64,000 nucleotides of DNA from Pseudonocardiales bacterium (GTDB lineage: Bacteria > Actinomycetota > Actinomycetes > Mycobacteriales > Pseudonocardiaceae), in NCBI GenBank assembly GCA_023252195.1, contig JAHEXI010000007.1:160844-224843 (forward strand), written 5' to 3'. Below the pieces are notes generated by a model. The model made no database searches and had not been told where the DNA came from. It saw nothing but the letters and a program-made list of their open reading frames with translations. The translations under genes and the position numbers were made by a program. Positions 45,123-55,013 of the stretch are shown here, in pieces (the stretch's first letter is position 1; every line of letters starts with the position of its first letter).

Positions 45123-45839
45123 TCAGCGGATGACCCCCGCACGCATCGCCAGGGCGACCATCTGCGCCCGGTCACCGGTGCCGAGCTTGCGCCCGATACG
45201 AGACAGGTGGCTCTTGACGGTGAGCGCGGACAAGTTCAGCGCCTCACCGATCTCCTTGTTGGACTGGCCGTCGGCGACCAGTTGAAGCACCTCCACCTCC
45301 CTGGCGGACAGCTCTCGCGGAGTGTTGTCGGTTCCCGCCACCCGAGTGCCCGACGCCAGCAGCGGCGCCACCGTGGGATCTGCGTAGACCCCACCTTCGA
45401 GGACTCGACGCACGCCGTCGGTGACCACTGACGGAGACGCTGATTTAAGCAGGTAGGCCTGCGCGCCAGTTTGGAACGCGGTGCGTACGGCATGTGGGTC
45501 GTCAGATGAGGCCAGCACCACGATGCGGGTCCAGCCCCATCCGCGCAGCTCCCCGATCAGGTCCAGCCCGCTACCGTCCGGCAGGGTCAGATCGAGAATG
45601 GCCAGGTCGCACGGACCGGAGGCTTGAGCGCGAGCCCTCGCCTCAGCTACCGATGCGGCCTCGTGCACAGTGACCGCGCCCATCGTCACCAATCGTGAGG
45701 CGATGGCCTCACGGAGTAACGGATGGTCGTCGACCACCAACACGGTGAACAGTTCTTCCCGCGGATGCGGGACTAATGACGCCGGCACGGCGCCGGACGG
45801 CGCCGACCTGACGGTCGAGCCGTATCCGACAGCAGCCAC
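45123..45839 (-). CDS. LuxR/NarL-family response regulator
   Basis: 238 residues. Receiver with an intact acidic pocket (FTVLVVDDHPLLREAIASRL), phospho-acceptor Asp in LAILDLTLPDGSGLDLIG and Lys in AYLLKSASPSVV; LuxR domain ELSAREVEVLQLVADGQSNK followed by IGEALNLSALTVKSHLSRIG. GTG at 45839 has AGGAGG 7 nt upstream; longer in-frame starts lack this. Conserved upstream of the RNase D gene in actinomycetes. No kinase is adjacent. Confidence 0.92.
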   Translation of the reverse strand: MAAVGYGSTVRSAPSGAVPASLVPHPREELFTVLVVDDHPLLREAIASRLVTMGAVTVHEAASVAEARARAQASGPCDLAILDLTLPDGSGLDLIGELRGWGWTRIVVLASSDDPHAVRTAFQTGAQAYLLKSASPSVVTDGVRRVLEGGVYADPTVAPLLASGTRVAGTDNTPRELSAREVEVLQLVADGQSNKEIGEALNLSALTVKSHLSRIGRKLGTGDRAQMVALAMRAGVIR

Positions 45840-46130
45840 GTAGCTACCTCCTGGAGTCGGTCGTGCCCCCGACCGCACCGGGACCTCGTCCGAGTAACCG
45901 CGCCGCCACTCGAGCGAGGATTGGTGTCGTATGGGCGAGACTAGCCGCCCGAGCGGCCTAACGGGGCCCGCTGCGTAAACCTTCTTGCCGATCTGCCCGT
46001 AAAGCCGCCATCGGCGGTCGCCCAATCAGGCGAGAGAGGGCCAGGCCAGGTAACGCTCATGGCATACTGGACGATTCAGTCTATCTACGCATTCATCGCA
46101 GGTCGCCGTACGGGGCGTTTGGTGACATGT

Positions 46131-46691
46131 TCAGACCAGGCGCTTGCTGAGAGTGACGACCCCGACCGGGGGGAGTCCGGCGGCTGCGGCGATCAGTTCG
46201 CAGAAGGCCACCGCGTGCACCGTCAGACCGTCGCCGACAGGTGTCCACGACGCCCGCAACTCGATGTCGTTGGCCCGCTCGCGACCCGCGATAGCGCCGA
46301 ACCGCGTTGATGAGGTCTGCGTGACGGTGCCCCCGAGGGCGGTGTACTCAGCACCGGCGCCGTCCAGTGCGTCGGCGAGCCAGGACCAGCTCACGGCTGC
46401 AAGCAGCGGGTCCTCAGCCAACTCGGTGTCGAGCTCGGCGCGGACGAAGCCGACCAGTCGCAGAGTGCCGTCCCACCCGTCTTGGCCATCGGGATCGTGC
46501 AGCAGCACGAGTCGACCGGTCGCCGACGCGTAACCGGCGCCGGGAAGCTCAAGACCCCAGGCGTAGGACCACGGCGCAAGGCGGCGCGGGGCCGGGATCG
46601 GTTCCAACCGCATCTCCGAGCGCGGCCGCACAGCGCTGAGCGAGACCACTGCTTTGCGGAAGATCTCCGGGGCGTCGGCCAGATCGGGCAC
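46131..46691 (-). CDS. DUF3000 protein (Rv2680 homologue)
   Basis: 186 residues, GTG start at 46691. Family features are IFRKAVVSLSAVRPRSEMRL near the start, APRRLAPWSYAWGLEL, LVLLHDPDGQDGWDGTLRLV, FVRAELDTELAEDPLLAAV and the closing VGVVTLSKRL. A conserved actinobacterial protein of unknown function that is nearly always divergent from hemE, as here. Confidence 0.92.
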   Translation of the reverse strand: MPDLADAPEIFRKAVVSLSAVRPRSEMRLEPIPAPRRLAPWSYAWGLELPGAGYASATGRLVLLHDPDGQDGWDGTLRLVGFVRAELDTELAEDPLLAAVSWSWLADALDGAGAEYTALGGTVTQTSSTRFGAIAGRERANDIELRASWTPVGDGLTVHAVAFCELIAAAAGLPPVGVVTLSKRLV

Positions 46692-46810
46692 ATCCGGAAC
46701 TGTAGGAGCACCGTCGCCGACAGTCTCGCCGAAACGCCGCTGCCCAGCGGTATTGGATATCCAGGGCGTTCGATGCGGGAACGCTAGCCCGTGCGACGAT
46801 GGTGGCCGAG

Positions 46811-47881
46811 ATGACCAGGACTACTGAGCCGGCCACCGGTCGTCGGCTACTCCCCGACGCACCGCTGTTGGTCGCCGCCCGGGGGCAGCGACCGAGTCGT
46901 CTGCCGGTGTGGTTCATGCGGCAAGCCGGGCGGTCGCTGCCCGAGTACCGCCAGTTGCGAGCTGACCAGCCGATGCTGCAGGCCTGCATGACTCCGGAGC
47001 TGGCGTGCGAGATCACCCTGCAGCCCGTGCGCCGGCACGCAGTGGACGCCGCGATCCTGTTCAGCGACATCATGGTGCCGCTGTATGCCGCTGGCGTCGG
47101 GCTGGACATCGTGCCGGGCACTGGTCCGGTGGTGGACAGTCCGGTGCGCACCACCGCTGATGTCATGACGTTGCCGGTGCTCGAACCCGATGCTGTGGAG
47201 CCGGTGGCTGCCGCGGTGCGGTTGCTGGTCGCCGAGCTGGGGCAGACCCCCTTGATCGGCTTCGCCGGAGCCCCGTTCACCCTTGCGTCCTACCTTGTCG
47301 AGGGCGGACCAAGCCGCCACCACGAGCGAACCAAGGCACTCATGCATTCCGAGCCCGACGTCTGGCACGCCCTGCTGGGCCGGCTCGCGGAGCTCACCCT
47401 GACCTTCCTTCGGGCGCAGGCCGCCGCCGGGGTGGATGCGATTCAGCTATTCGACTCGTGGGCGGGCGCGCTGTCCGAACGGGAGTACCGGCAGTTCGTG
47501 TTTCCACATTCGGCGCGGGTGCTGGCTGGTCTGGCCGACACTGGCCTGCCGCGGATTCACTTCGGGGTGGGAACCGGTGAGCTGCTCGGCGCGATGACTC
47601 AAGCCGGCGCGGACGTCGTCGGGGTGGACTGGCGGATTCCCCTGGATGTAGCCGCGCAGCGAGTGCGGGCCGTGCGAGTGCACGAGCCGCTCGTGCTGCA
47701 GGGAAACCTTGATCCGGCCGTGTTGCTAGCCGGCTGGCCAGCCGTGGAGCGAGAGGTGCGCCGGGTGATCGCTGAGGGCCGCGCGGCCGACGCCCACGTG
47801 TTCAACCTCGGTCACGGCGTCCTGCCAGGAACCGATCCCGACATGCTGACCCGCATCGTGGAGCTGGCGCACTCGCAGTGA
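46811..47881 (+). CDS. hemE: Uroporphyrinogen decarboxylase
   Basis: 356 residues. [16 protein letters not shown] (catalytic Arg region), [20 protein letters not shown] (catalytic Asp), [34 protein letters not shown] and [16 protein letters not shown] are all present. Removes four acetate carboxyls from uroporphyrinogen III to give coproporphyrinogen III. ATG at 46811; ATG at 46799 is possible. Stop overlaps the hemY start by 4 nt, so hemE-hemY-hemQ form a coupled operon. Confidence 0.96.
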   Translation: MTRTTEPATGRRLLPDAPLLVAARGQRPSRLPVWFMRQAGRSLPEYRQLRADQPMLQACMTPELACEITLQPVRRHAVDAAILFSDIMVPLYAAGVGLDIVPGTGPVVDSPVRTTADVMTLPVLEPDAVEPVAAAVRLLVAELGQTPLIGFAGAPFTLASYLVEGGPSRHHERTKALMHSEPDVWHALLGRLAELTLTFLRAQAAAGVDAIQLFDSWAGALSEREYRQFVFPHSARVLAGLADTGLPRIHFGVGTGELLGAMTQAGADVVGVDWRIPLDVAAQRVRAVRVHEPLVLQGNLDPAVLLAGWPAVEREVRRVIAEGRAADAHVFNLGHGVLPGTDPDMLTRIVELAHSQ

Positions 47882-49335
47882 GCAACACCCGGGTTGCTGT
47901 GGTCGGTGCCGGAATCTCCGGGTTGACCACGGCGTACCGGTTGCGGACCCTGCTCGGGCCGGCTGCCGAGATCATGCTCATCGAGGGTTCGCGGCGGCTG
48001 GGCGGTGCGTTGCGCACCGTGGAGCTCGGCGGCGTGGCCCTCGACGTGGGTGCCGAGGCTTTCCTGGTGCGACGGCCGGAGGCGCTGAGCCTGATCGAGG
48101 AGCTAGGGCTCGGCGAACAGTTGAGGTATCCCACTTCGGCGGCTCCTACGGTTCGCGCCGTTGGGCGCACCATGCCGCTGCCCATCCGCACGATGCTCGG
48201 GCTGCCCGGCGCTGCTGCCGACGTCGCCGGTCTGCTGTCCGCACAGGGAGCGGCGCGGGTGGCCGCGGAACCCACGATGCCGCTGCGCTGGGAGGCCGGG
48301 CGTGACGCCGCGGTCGGGCTGCTGCTGCGCGAGCGTGCCGGTGACGAGTTGGTCGACCGGCTGGTTGACCCGTTGCTGGGCGGGGTGTACGCCGGGCGTG
48401 CTGACGCGCTCGGACTGCGTGCCACGCTGCCGGCGGTGGCCACCGCGCTGGACCGCGGCGCCGGATCGCTGCTCGCCGCGGCCAGCGTGGCCTTGACAGC
48501 TGGCCGGCGGCCGACCGGCGGTGGCCCGGTGTTCGGCACTCTGAGCGGTGGATTCGAGGGTCTGGTGGACGCGCTGGTGGCGGGTGCGGCAGTGTGCGCG
48601 AGGCTCGGGCGACCAGTGCGTGGGCTTGCTCGCACACCGCACGGCTGGCGGCTTCAGCTGGGCCTGACCAGCGAGGCTGAACACCTCGACGCCGACGCGG
48701 TGGTGCTCGCGGTCCCCGCCCCCGCCTTGCGGCGGCTGCTGGCCGATCCGTTGCCGGCGGCCTCGGCTGCCGCAGGCCGGGTCGAGGTCGCGTCCTCCGC
48801 GGTGGTCGGCCTCGCGCTGCCCCGGGCCGCCGCGCAGGCTTTGCCAGAGAGTTCCGGCGTGCTGGTGGCCGCTAGCGAGCTGCTCTCGGTCAAAGCGTTC
48901 ACCTTCTCTGGGCGCAAGTGGGCGCATGCCCGCTCGGCGCAGGTGGTGCTGGTCCGCGCCTCGATGGGCCGCCACGGCGAGGCCCGGGTCTTACAACGTG
49001 ACGATGCAGAACTGGTCGACGCGGTACGCGCTGATCTCGCCGCGCTCACCGGGATCACCGCGACGCCGGTAGCGACCGTGGTGGCGCGTTGGGGGGGCGG
49101 GCTGCCGCAGTACGCGCCCGGACACCTCGACGCGGTCGCCGCTCTCGAACGGGAGATAGCCGGGTCGACTGGGCTCGCTGTCGCGGGCGCCACCTTGCAT
49201 GGGGTTGGCCTGCCAGCGTGTATCGGCACCGCCGACACCGCGGCCCGCCGCATCGTCGGTTATCTGAATGACCGTCGGGCAGCAAACGCAGTGCGCGGCG
49301 GCGTTGAAGTACCCGGTGGAACAATGGGGCCATGA
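47878..49335 (+). CDS. hemY: Coproporphyrinogen III oxidase (HemY/CgoX, protoporphyrinogen-oxidase family)
   Basis: 485 residues. FAD motif [69 protein letters not shown] and the C-terminal FAD-binding [19 protein letters not shown]. In actinobacteria this enzyme oxidises coproporphyrinogen III to coproporphyrin III in the coproporphyrin-dependent haem route. GTG at 47878 lies in the hemE stop; the stop overlaps the hemQ ATG. Confidence 0.93.
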   Translation: MSNTRVAVVGAGISGLTTAYRLRTLLGPAAEIMLIEGSRRLGGALRTVELGGVALDVGAEAFLVRRPEALSLIEELGLGEQLRYPTSAAPTVRAVGRTMPLPIRTMLGLPGAAADVAGLLSAQGAARVAAEPTMPLRWEAGRDAAVGLLLRERAGDELVDRLVDPLLGGVYAGRADALGLRATLPAVATALDRGAGSLLAAASVALTAGRRPTGGGPVFGTLSGGFEGLVDALVAGAAVCARLGRPVRGLARTPHGWRLQLGLTSEAEHLDADAVVLAVPAPALRRLLADPLPAASAAAGRVEVASSAVVGLALPRAAAQALPESSGVLVAASELLSVKAFTFSGRKWAHARSAQVVLVRASMGRHGEARVLQRDDAELVDAVRADLAALTGITATPVATVVARWGGGLPQYAPGHLDAVAALEREIAGSTGLAVAGATLHGVGLPACIGTADTAARRIVGYLNDRRAANAVRGGVEVPGGTMGP

Positions 49336-50027
49336 CTCGCTTGGACTACGCCGCACTGAACTCCACTATTCGCTACACCATGTGGTCGGTTTTCCGGGTC
49401 CAGCCCGGGAAGCTGCCCGCCGATCGCTCTGAACCTGCGCGCGAGGCACAGCAGTACCTCGAGATGCTGGAGGGCAAGGGGGTGGCGGTCCGCGGGGTCT
49501 ACGACCTCGCGGGTCTGCGGGCCGACGCGGATTGGATGATCTGGTGGCATGCCGAGGAGATCGAGGTGCTGCAGGCCGGATACGCCAACCTGCGCCGCGC
49601 CACCGCGCTGGGCCGGGCTAGCGTGCCGGTGTGGTCGACGGTGGCGTTGAACCGACCCGCGGAGTTCAACAAGAGCCACGTGCCGGCGTTTCTGGCCGGT
49701 GAGGAGCCTAAGAGGTACGTCTGCGTCTACCCGTTCGTACGGTCTTATGAGTGGTACTTGCTGCCCGACGCCGAACGCCGCGAGCTGCTCGCCGAACACG
49801 GAATGCAGGCGCGGGACTATCCCGACGTGCGGGCCAATACGGTCGCCTCGTTCGCGCTGGGCGACTACGAATGGGTCCTGGCGTTCGAGGCCGACGAGCT
49901 GCCCCGCATCGTCGACCTGATGCGCGCGCTGCGGGCCAGCCGGGCGCGCCGCCACGTCCGTGAGGAGGTGCCGTTCTTCACCGGTCCCCGGGTGCCGGTT
50001 GCCGAGCTGGTGACGGGGTTGCCCTAG
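49332..50027 (+). CDS. hemQ: Coproheme decarboxylase (HemQ/ChdC)
   Basis: 231 residues, chlorite-dismutase fold. [59 protein letters not shown] (containing the substrate-site Tyr residues), [20 protein letters not shown]. It removes two propionate carboxyls from coproheme to give haem b, the final step of the route that HemE and HemY feed. Ferrochelatase is not in this window. The 3' end overlaps that of the convergent msrB by 4 bp. Confidence 0.95.
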   Translation: MTRLDYAALNSTIRYTMWSVFRVQPGKLPADRSEPAREAQQYLEMLEGKGVAVRGVYDLAGLRADADWMIWWHAEEIEVLQAGYANLRRATALGRASVPVWSTVALNRPAEFNKSHVPAFLAGEEPKRYVCVYPFVRSYEWYLLPDAERRELLAEHGMQARDYPDVRANTVASFALGDYEWVLAFEADELPRIVDLMRALRASRARRHVREEVPFFTGPRVPVAELVTGLP

Positions 50028-50455
50028 GGCGCAGCCTCGTCAGATACCAGCCGGAGCGAGATCGCGTTGATGCAGTAGCGCTGATCGGTGGGGGTCTGGT
50101 AGCCCTCGCCATCGAAGACGTGCCCCAGATGGCTGTGGCAGGTGCTGCAGAGCACCTCGACGCGCTTGGAGAACATGCTGCGGTCCTCACGCAGCAACAC
50201 CGCGTCACCGGCCAGCGGGGTGAAGAACGACGGCCACCCACAATGCGACTCGAACTTGTGGTCGCTGCGGAACAACTCCGCTCCGCAGGCCCGGCACTCG
50301 TATATGCCGGCGGTCTTGGTGTGCTCGTACTCGCCGGTCCCGGGGGGCTCAGTGCCTGCTTGGCGCAACACGGCATACTCCTGTGGGCTGAGCTGCTCGC
50401 GCCACTGGGCGTCGGACTTGACGACCTTTGGCGTCACACCCTTAACCGGCTCCAT
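50024..50455 (-). CDS. msrB: Peptide methionine (R)-S-oxide reductase
   Basis: 143 residues. Zinc-binding Cys pairs in [19 protein letters not shown] and [14 protein letters not shown], the substrate segment [10 protein letters not shown], and the catalytic Cys in [12 protein letters not shown]. Reduces methionine-R-sulfoxide in proteins. ATG at 50455 gives the usual length; the longer in-frame start at 50518 is not conserved. Probably one transcript with the small membrane protein upstream. Confidence 0.95.
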   Translation of the reverse strand: MEPVKGVTPKVVKSDAQWREQLSPQEYAVLRQAGTEPPGTGEYEHTKTAGIYECRACGAELFRSDHKFESHCGWPSFFTPLAGDAVLLREDRSMFSKRVEVLCSTCHSHLGHVFDGEGYQTPTDQRYCINAISLRLVSDEAAP

Positions 50456-50475
50456 GCCAATACGGTACGCGGGCC

Positions 50476-50829
50476 TCATCCCAGCAGGGCGGTGAGGACG
50501 AACGTCGCCGCCTGCCACAGCGTGATGGCCACGCCGAGCAGGATGAGCAGCACCACCAGGACGGCGGCTAACCGCCGAGGACCCTCCGTGCGATTGACCG
50601 ACTCCGCGAAATCGCTGACTCCGGACAAGTAGCCCTCGACGGTGAACCCGGAGCGCAACCGGTGGGCCCGGTCCAGGTGCTCGGAGAATGCCCGCACCTC
50701 GGGGTCGTCGCGGTCCAACCCGATCAAGTCGTCGTTCAGTCGACGTCGCTCCTGCGCTTCAGCCTGCTGGTTGGGTCCATACTCGCCGCCCGGCCAGTCG
50801 GGTTGCGGTTCGCTGCGCACCGGTCCCAC
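50476..50829 (-). CDS. Small membrane protein, 117 aa
   Basis: A polar, charged N-terminal 80 residues (RRRLNDDLIGLDRDDPEVRA, SGFTVEGYLSGVSDFAESVN) are followed by one or two membrane segments (RRLAAVLVVLLILLGVAITL, AATFVLTALLG) at the C-terminus, suggesting a tail-anchored protein with its bulk in the cytoplasm. Homologues lie beside msrB in related genomes; function unknown. GTG at 50829 is 30 bp from the divergent LigD-type gene start. Confidence 0.75.
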   Translation of the reverse strand: MGPVRSEPQPDWPGGEYGPNQQAEAQERRRLNDDLIGLDRDDPEVRAFSEHLDRAHRLRSGFTVEGYLSGVSDFAESVNRTEGPRRLAAVLVVLLILLGVAITLWQAATFVLTALLG

Positions 50830-50858
50830 GGTAACCGTTATGCGGTAGTTTTCCGATC

Positions 50859-51896
50859 GTGGCCCGCGGTGACGCGCTCGAAATCACGGTATCTGGCCCT
50901 GCGGGCGAGCGCACTGTTCGGGTATCCAACCCGGACAAGGTGTACTTCCCCGACCGCGGCATCACCAAGCGGCAAGTCGTCGAGTACTACCTCGCTGTTT
51001 CTGAGCCGCTGCTGGGGGTGCTCGCGCAGCGCCCGGTCACATTGAAGCGCTTTGTCGACGGCGTCACGGGGGAGTTTTTCTACGCCAAACGGGTCCCCCG
51101 GGGTGCACCGGCCTGGGTGGATTCGGTGGAGATCACCTTCCCGTCGGGACGCACAGCCAGCGAAGTGTGTCCGACTGAGCCTGCCGTGCTCGTCTGGGCG
51201 GCGAACCTGGGCACGTTCGACTTTCATCCGTGGCCGGTGCGCCGCCCCCTAGTGGATCATCCTGATGAGCTGCGGGTGGACCTCGACCCGCAGCCGGGGA
51301 CCGGCTTCGCCGACGCCGCTGTGGTGGCCGCGGTGCTGCGCGAGGTCCTCGCCGAGGCCGGGATGGTCGGTTATCCGAAGACGTCCGGGGGCCGGGGGAT
51401 TCACGTCGCGGTGCGGATCCGCCCGCGGTGGTCATTCGTGCAAGTCCGCCGGGCGGTGATCGCATTGGGGCGGGAGGTGGCGCGACGGATCCCGCAACAG
51501 GCCACCGTGTCGTGGTGGAAAGAGGAGCGCGGTCAGCGAGTCTTTCTCGACTTCAACCAGGCAGCCCGGGATCGCACGATCGCCTCTGCCTGGTCGGTGC
51601 GCGGCACCCCACGCGCCACGGTGTCCATGCCGGTGCGTTGGGACGACCTGACCGACGTCCACCCGGACGATTTCGACGTGCTGACGGTACCCGCGCTGCT
51701 CGCGCAGCGGGGCGACCCGCACGCCGGGTTGGACAGTGAGTCCTTCGGCTTGGAGCCGCTGCTGGAGTGGGCGCTGCGGGACGAGCGCGACCACGGCCTC
51801 GGTGACCTGCCCTACCCACCCGAATACCCCAAAATGCCAGGTGAGCCGCCACGCGTACAGCCCAGCCGCGCAAAGCGCAGAAACGACTCCAGTTAG
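50859..51896 (+). CDS. LigD-type DNA polymerase/primase domain protein (Prim-PolC/PolD1-like)
   Basis: 345 residues, a stand-alone archaeo-eukaryotic primase-type domain. VRVSNPDKVYFPDRGITKRQ, PVTLKRFVDGVTGEFFYAKR, ELRVDLDPQPGTGFADA (metal Asp-x-Asp), KTSGGRGIHVAVRI, VFLDFNQAARDRTIASAWSV and the C-terminal EYPKMPGEPPRVQPS. Family members add nucleotides in gap filling and end joining. No ligase domain, nuclease domain or Ku gene is nearby. GTG at 50859. Confidence 0.92.
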   Translation: MARGDALEITVSGPAGERTVRVSNPDKVYFPDRGITKRQVVEYYLAVSEPLLGVLAQRPVTLKRFVDGVTGEFFYAKRVPRGAPAWVDSVEITFPSGRTASEVCPTEPAVLVWAANLGTFDFHPWPVRRPLVDHPDELRVDLDPQPGTGFADAAVVAAVLREVLAEAGMVGYPKTSGGRGIHVAVRIRPRWSFVQVRRAVIALGREVARRIPQQATVSWWKEERGQRVFLDFNQAARDRTIASAWSVRGTPRATVSMPVRWDDLTDVHPDDFDVLTVPALLAQRGDPHAGLDSESFGLEPLLEWALRDERDHGLGDLPYPPEYPKMPGEPPRVQPSRAKRRNDSS

Positions 51897-51948
51897 AAAA
51901 GGAGGCATCGCTATTCGGTCCCGAATAAAAGGTTAATCGAGAGGTAGA

Positions 51949-51974
51949 ACCGCCATTCGGAGGCGAATAGCGGT
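51949..51974. terminator. Bidirectional terminator hairpin
   Basis: ACCGCCATTCG (51949-51959) and CGAATAGCGGT (51964-51974) pair with one mismatch around a 4-nt loop and are followed on the plus strand by TTTCAG. It lies between the convergent LigD-type gene and lipoprotein hydrolase gene. Confidence 0.6.
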
Positions 51975-51981
51975 TTCAGTA

Positions 51982-53553
51982 TTATGGCGGGCACAGCGTG
52001 CCTTGGCGCGGTACTGAGGCATCGGTGAGGAAGCGGGTGACCAGGTCGACGATGCAGGAGCTGTGAGATAGCGCTCCATGTGCCTGGCCCTGCCAGGTCA
52101 CCAGCGTCGCTGACGGCATGGATTGTGCGGTGCGCCGGGCGCCCTCGGCTGGGGTCACCGGGTCGCCGGCGGTGCTCACCACAAGCACTGGGGGTAGCGG
52201 CCGGTCCTCCGACGCAGGGGGCGGGGAGGGCACCGGCCACGCACTACACAGCAGCAGCCGGCCTGCGAACAGCGGGCCGAACAGCGCGGAACGCTGCTGC
52301 CACTGGCTCGCCAGCTGGTGGGCGCGCTCGGGAGGCACACGGGTGGGGGTGTCGTTGCAGTGCGTTGCCAATGCCGGATCGAAGCGCGCGGGCAGCCCGC
52401 GGTCAGCGGTCAGTATCGGCGTCACGAGCGCGGCCAGCTCAGCGCCGTCCCCGTCGCGGGCAGCTGCCAGTGCATGGGACAGCTGCGGCCAGCGCTCCGG
52501 GTTACCGACGGTCTCGAGTACAGCCTGGTAGGCGATGCCCGCGGTGATGAGCTGCCAGCCGACCTGGAGAGGGTTCCGACCCAGCGTCGTTGCAATGGAC
52601 AGCAGAGCGCCGCGCGGGTCGGCTCCCAGGGGGCAGCCTCGGGCGACGCAGTCGGCGGCGAACGCGGTGTATCCGGTGTCCGCGGCGACCAGCGTGGCCT
52701 CGGCGGCGGCCACGTCGTCGAGGGTGGGATCAACGGCACCGTCGAGCACCACCCGCCCCACCGAGGTGGGGTATCGGCGCAGGAACTCGGTGACCGCCCG
52801 GGAAGCCTCACCCTGCGAGATCACGTTGAGCACCGGCGCGTTAAGGGCGACCCGGAGCTGCTCAAGGTCGTCAGCTGCGCCGGTGGAGCTGATCGTGGTG
52901 AGCACCTCGCCGAGATCCTGTACACAGGTCTCGATGGCGGCACGGGTGATCTCAAGTAGCGAATCCAGCTGTCCGGCTTGGCTCGGATCAGCATCGATGC
53001 CGACTATCTGACTCCGCGTGGTTTTCGGTATGCAATCCAGCGGTTCACTTGGCCCGGTACCGCGGCGGGCCATGCCGATCAGAGTGAAACGGTCCAGGAG
53101 AGCGGGGGGAAGTTGCTGCGCCAGGCGGGCGGCCCGGACCGTTCCGGGCTCCCCGGACGCCTCGCCGATCACGACAAGGGGGGCCGGGCCGTCGCCGACC
53201 CTGGTGACGTCCAGATGCAGAGAGTTGCCGAATACCGGTCTCTCAGCCGTGGCATCGACCCGAAGCTCGCTGCATTCTACTCGTCGTGGGCTGGCCATGC
53301 CGAGCGCACCGCTGATCGCGTCGGTGCAGTCTCTCCAGGGCAGCGAATTACGGTAGTAATCGCCAGCTGGTGGTAGCGGCGGGCTGCTGGGCAATGCCTG
53401 CTGGAAGCGCTGCGGAGGTAGGTTGGCGTCGCGCACCGCCACGGCGGGCCGATCGGAGGGTCCAGCGGTGCAGCCGCCCATCAGCGCCGCCAGCAGCACC
53501 ATGAGCGCTCCCAGACACCGCAGTATCCGGTGGCGCACAGACTCTCCTCGCAT
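51982..53553 (-). CDS. Lipoprotein alpha/beta hydrolase with TAP-like C-terminal domain (Rv2672 homologue)
   Basis: 523 residues. A lipoprotein signal with lipobox LMGGC predicts Cys lipidation and attachment to the outer face of the membrane. LPWRDCTDAISGALG and VECSELRVDA are typical of tripeptidyl-aminopeptidase-like hydrolases. The nucleophile elbow reads NVISQGEASRAV, so the usual Gly-x-Ser-x-Gly has lost its first Gly. Catalytic Asp and His are in VLVVSTAGDPVTPAEG and WQGQAHGALSHSSC. Cys pairs suggest disulfides. Likely a secreted peptidase or esterase; substrate unknown. Confidence 0.88.
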   Translation of the reverse strand: MRGESVRHRILRCLGALMVLLAALMGGCTAGPSDRPAVAVRDANLPPQRFQQALPSSPPLPPAGDYYRNSLPWRDCTDAISGALGMASPRRVECSELRVDATAERPVFGNSLHLDVTRVGDGPAPLVVIGEASGEPGTVRAARLAQQLPPALLDRFTLIGMARRGTGPSEPLDCIPKTTRSQIVGIDADPSQAGQLDSLLEITRAAIETCVQDLGEVLTTISSTGAADDLEQLRVALNAPVLNVISQGEASRAVTEFLRRYPTSVGRVVLDGAVDPTLDDVAAAEATLVAADTGYTAFAADCVARGCPLGADPRGALLSIATTLGRNPLQVGWQLITAGIAYQAVLETVGNPERWPQLSHALAAARDGDGAELAALVTPILTADRGLPARFDPALATHCNDTPTRVPPERAHQLASQWQQRSALFGPLFAGRLLLCSAWPVPSPPPASEDRPLPPVLVVSTAGDPVTPAEGARRTAQSMPSATLVTWQGQAHGALSHSSCIVDLVTRFLTDASVPRQGTLCPP

Positions 53554-53669
53554 CCAGGTCAGCGGTGGCCTGGCGATGCTGACACCCTCCCGGTGAGCCT
53601 GCCGTGAGCATGATCCCTACCGGCCACGATCCGGCACGGACTTCCGCATCGCGGCTTGGACTTCGGCGG

Positions 53670-54653
53670 TCAACTGGGAGCGCGCGGCGATCGCCGGTCC
53701 TCGGTGCCGGCGTTGAACAGGTACACCGTCCCGCCCTCGGCACTGCGCTGGGTCGGTACCTGGGATGCGGGAACCTCCGCACGCTCCACCGGGCTGCTGT
53801 CCGCCGCAAGCCGGTCTATCCCGGTCCTGCCGACCTGTCTGAGCGCCTCGGCCAAGACCTGGTACGTCGCGGCCAACGCCGCGGTTACCTCCGTGCGCAG
53901 CGCCTCGAGCGTGGTCACGTCGTTGGCAGCCTGGCTGCGGAGCTCGCGCAACGCCGACTCGTCGCGTTCAACCGCGCACGCCCGGGTCGACAGCTGCTCA
54001 CCGACAACTCGGTGCATCAGGTGTAAACGGGCGATGCTGCGCAGCTCGCTGTCCCGGATCCCGGCGCTCGCCGCGGCCTCACGTTGCGCGATCGTCTCTG
54101 CCGCGTCCTGCTCGGCGGCCTCTCGTCGCGCCGCGGAGTCCGCTTCGAGTTGATCGCACTGCCGTCTCGCATGCTCGAGCAGCGACTTCGCCTCGCGGCT
54201 GGCATGTGCACGCAGGCTGGCGATCTGCTCATCCGCGCTCGCTCTCAGCTCGGCGAGCTCGTGGTCGGCGCGAGCCTTTCCAGCGGCGATCTCTGCCTCG
54301 GCAGTGGCTTTGAGCTCGGCCGCCTCCTCCTCCGCCAGCCGCATGATGCGCTGGATTCGGGCGCTGGCCTCAGCCATTGGGGTAGCCAGTACGCGCTCAA
54401 CCCGCGCACTCGCCTCGTGAGCCTCCCGGCGTAGATATTCCAGCAGCTCGCTCTGCAACCGGAGATGATTCATCACCTTGCTGAGCTCGGCGGCCTGGGT
54501 CAGAGCCGCATCCCGATCGGCCACGACCACCGCGATGCGGCCATCGAGGGACTCGAGGTGCTCCAGGACCTGTCTTCGGTTGAAGCCGCGGAGAGCCGTC
54601 TCGAACGGCTCGTGCAGGGGGACCAGGTCGTCGTTATCCCGAGATCCGCGCAC
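53670..54653 (-). CDS. DivIVA-like coiled-coil protein
   Basis: 327 residues. The N-terminus PFETALRGFNRRQVLEHLES matches the DivIVA/GpsB membrane-curvature domain (Phe-x-x-x-Leu-x-G-Phe-x-x-x-x-Val). From about residue 90 to 230 there is a long Ala/Glu/Arg-rich coiled coil (RIMRLAEEEAAELKATAEAE, ARADHELAELRASADEQIAS), then a shorter helical region and a disordered tail. Similar proteins (Wag31, Scy, FilP) organise polar growth and the cell pole. GTG at 54653. A structural role at growth sites is inferred. Confidence 0.85.
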   Translation of the reverse strand: MRGSRDNDDLVPLHEPFETALRGFNRRQVLEHLESLDGRIAVVVADRDAALTQAAELSKVMNHLRLQSELLEYLRREAHEASARVERVLATPMAEASARIQRIMRLAEEEAAELKATAEAEIAAGKARADHELAELRASADEQIASLRAHASREAKSLLEHARRQCDQLEADSAARREAAEQDAAETIAQREAAASAGIRDSELRSIARLHLMHRVVGEQLSTRACAVERDESALRELRSQAANDVTTLEALRTEVTAALAATYQVLAEALRQVGRTGIDRLAADSSPVERAEVPASQVPTQRSAEGGTVYLFNAGTEDRRSPRAPS

Positions 54654-54942
54654 AGACGCTGATCATAGCGGGCGAACGGGCACGAATAAACCACAACTTC
54701 TCGGCCAGCGCACGATCAGTGTGGATGCCGATCGACTCGGCGCGGGTCATCTGCCATGGCGATGACGGGTCTGGCCTGGCCGTTGCCGTTGCATGTGGCG
54801 GCTCGACGAGCAGCGGCGGTTCGCTTCGGCGATCGCCGCCCAGGTGGGCAGCGTGGCAGCGAGAGTACGGATGCTCCAGGAAGCTCCTATGTCTCTGTCA
54901 AGGGGTTCCGGGTGGTGTCCTCGTCTGGTTTTGATGGTCAAA
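54654..54942. other. Gene-free flank of the IS110 element
   Basis: About 290 bp with no supported gene. On the minus strand, TTGACAGAGACATAGGAGC (54878-54896) resembles the sequence often found at the end of actinobacterial IS110-group elements downstream of the transposase gene, so the element boundary may lie near 54880. Confidence 0.35.
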
Positions 54943-55013
54943 GACTGGAGTGGGCGCGTCAATCCCGCTGCGCGCGCCTTCGGCGTTTCAGGGTTGACCC
55001 ACCCGCTCCAGTC
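54943..55013. repeat. 20-bp imperfect inverted repeat spanning the transposase stop codon
   Basis: GACTGGAGTGGGCGCGTCAA (54943-54962) and TTGACCCACCCGCTCCAGTC (54994-55013) pair at 17 of 20 positions with a 31-nt loop containing the stop codon of the IS110 transposase. May act as a terminator or as part of the element end. Confidence 0.55.
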
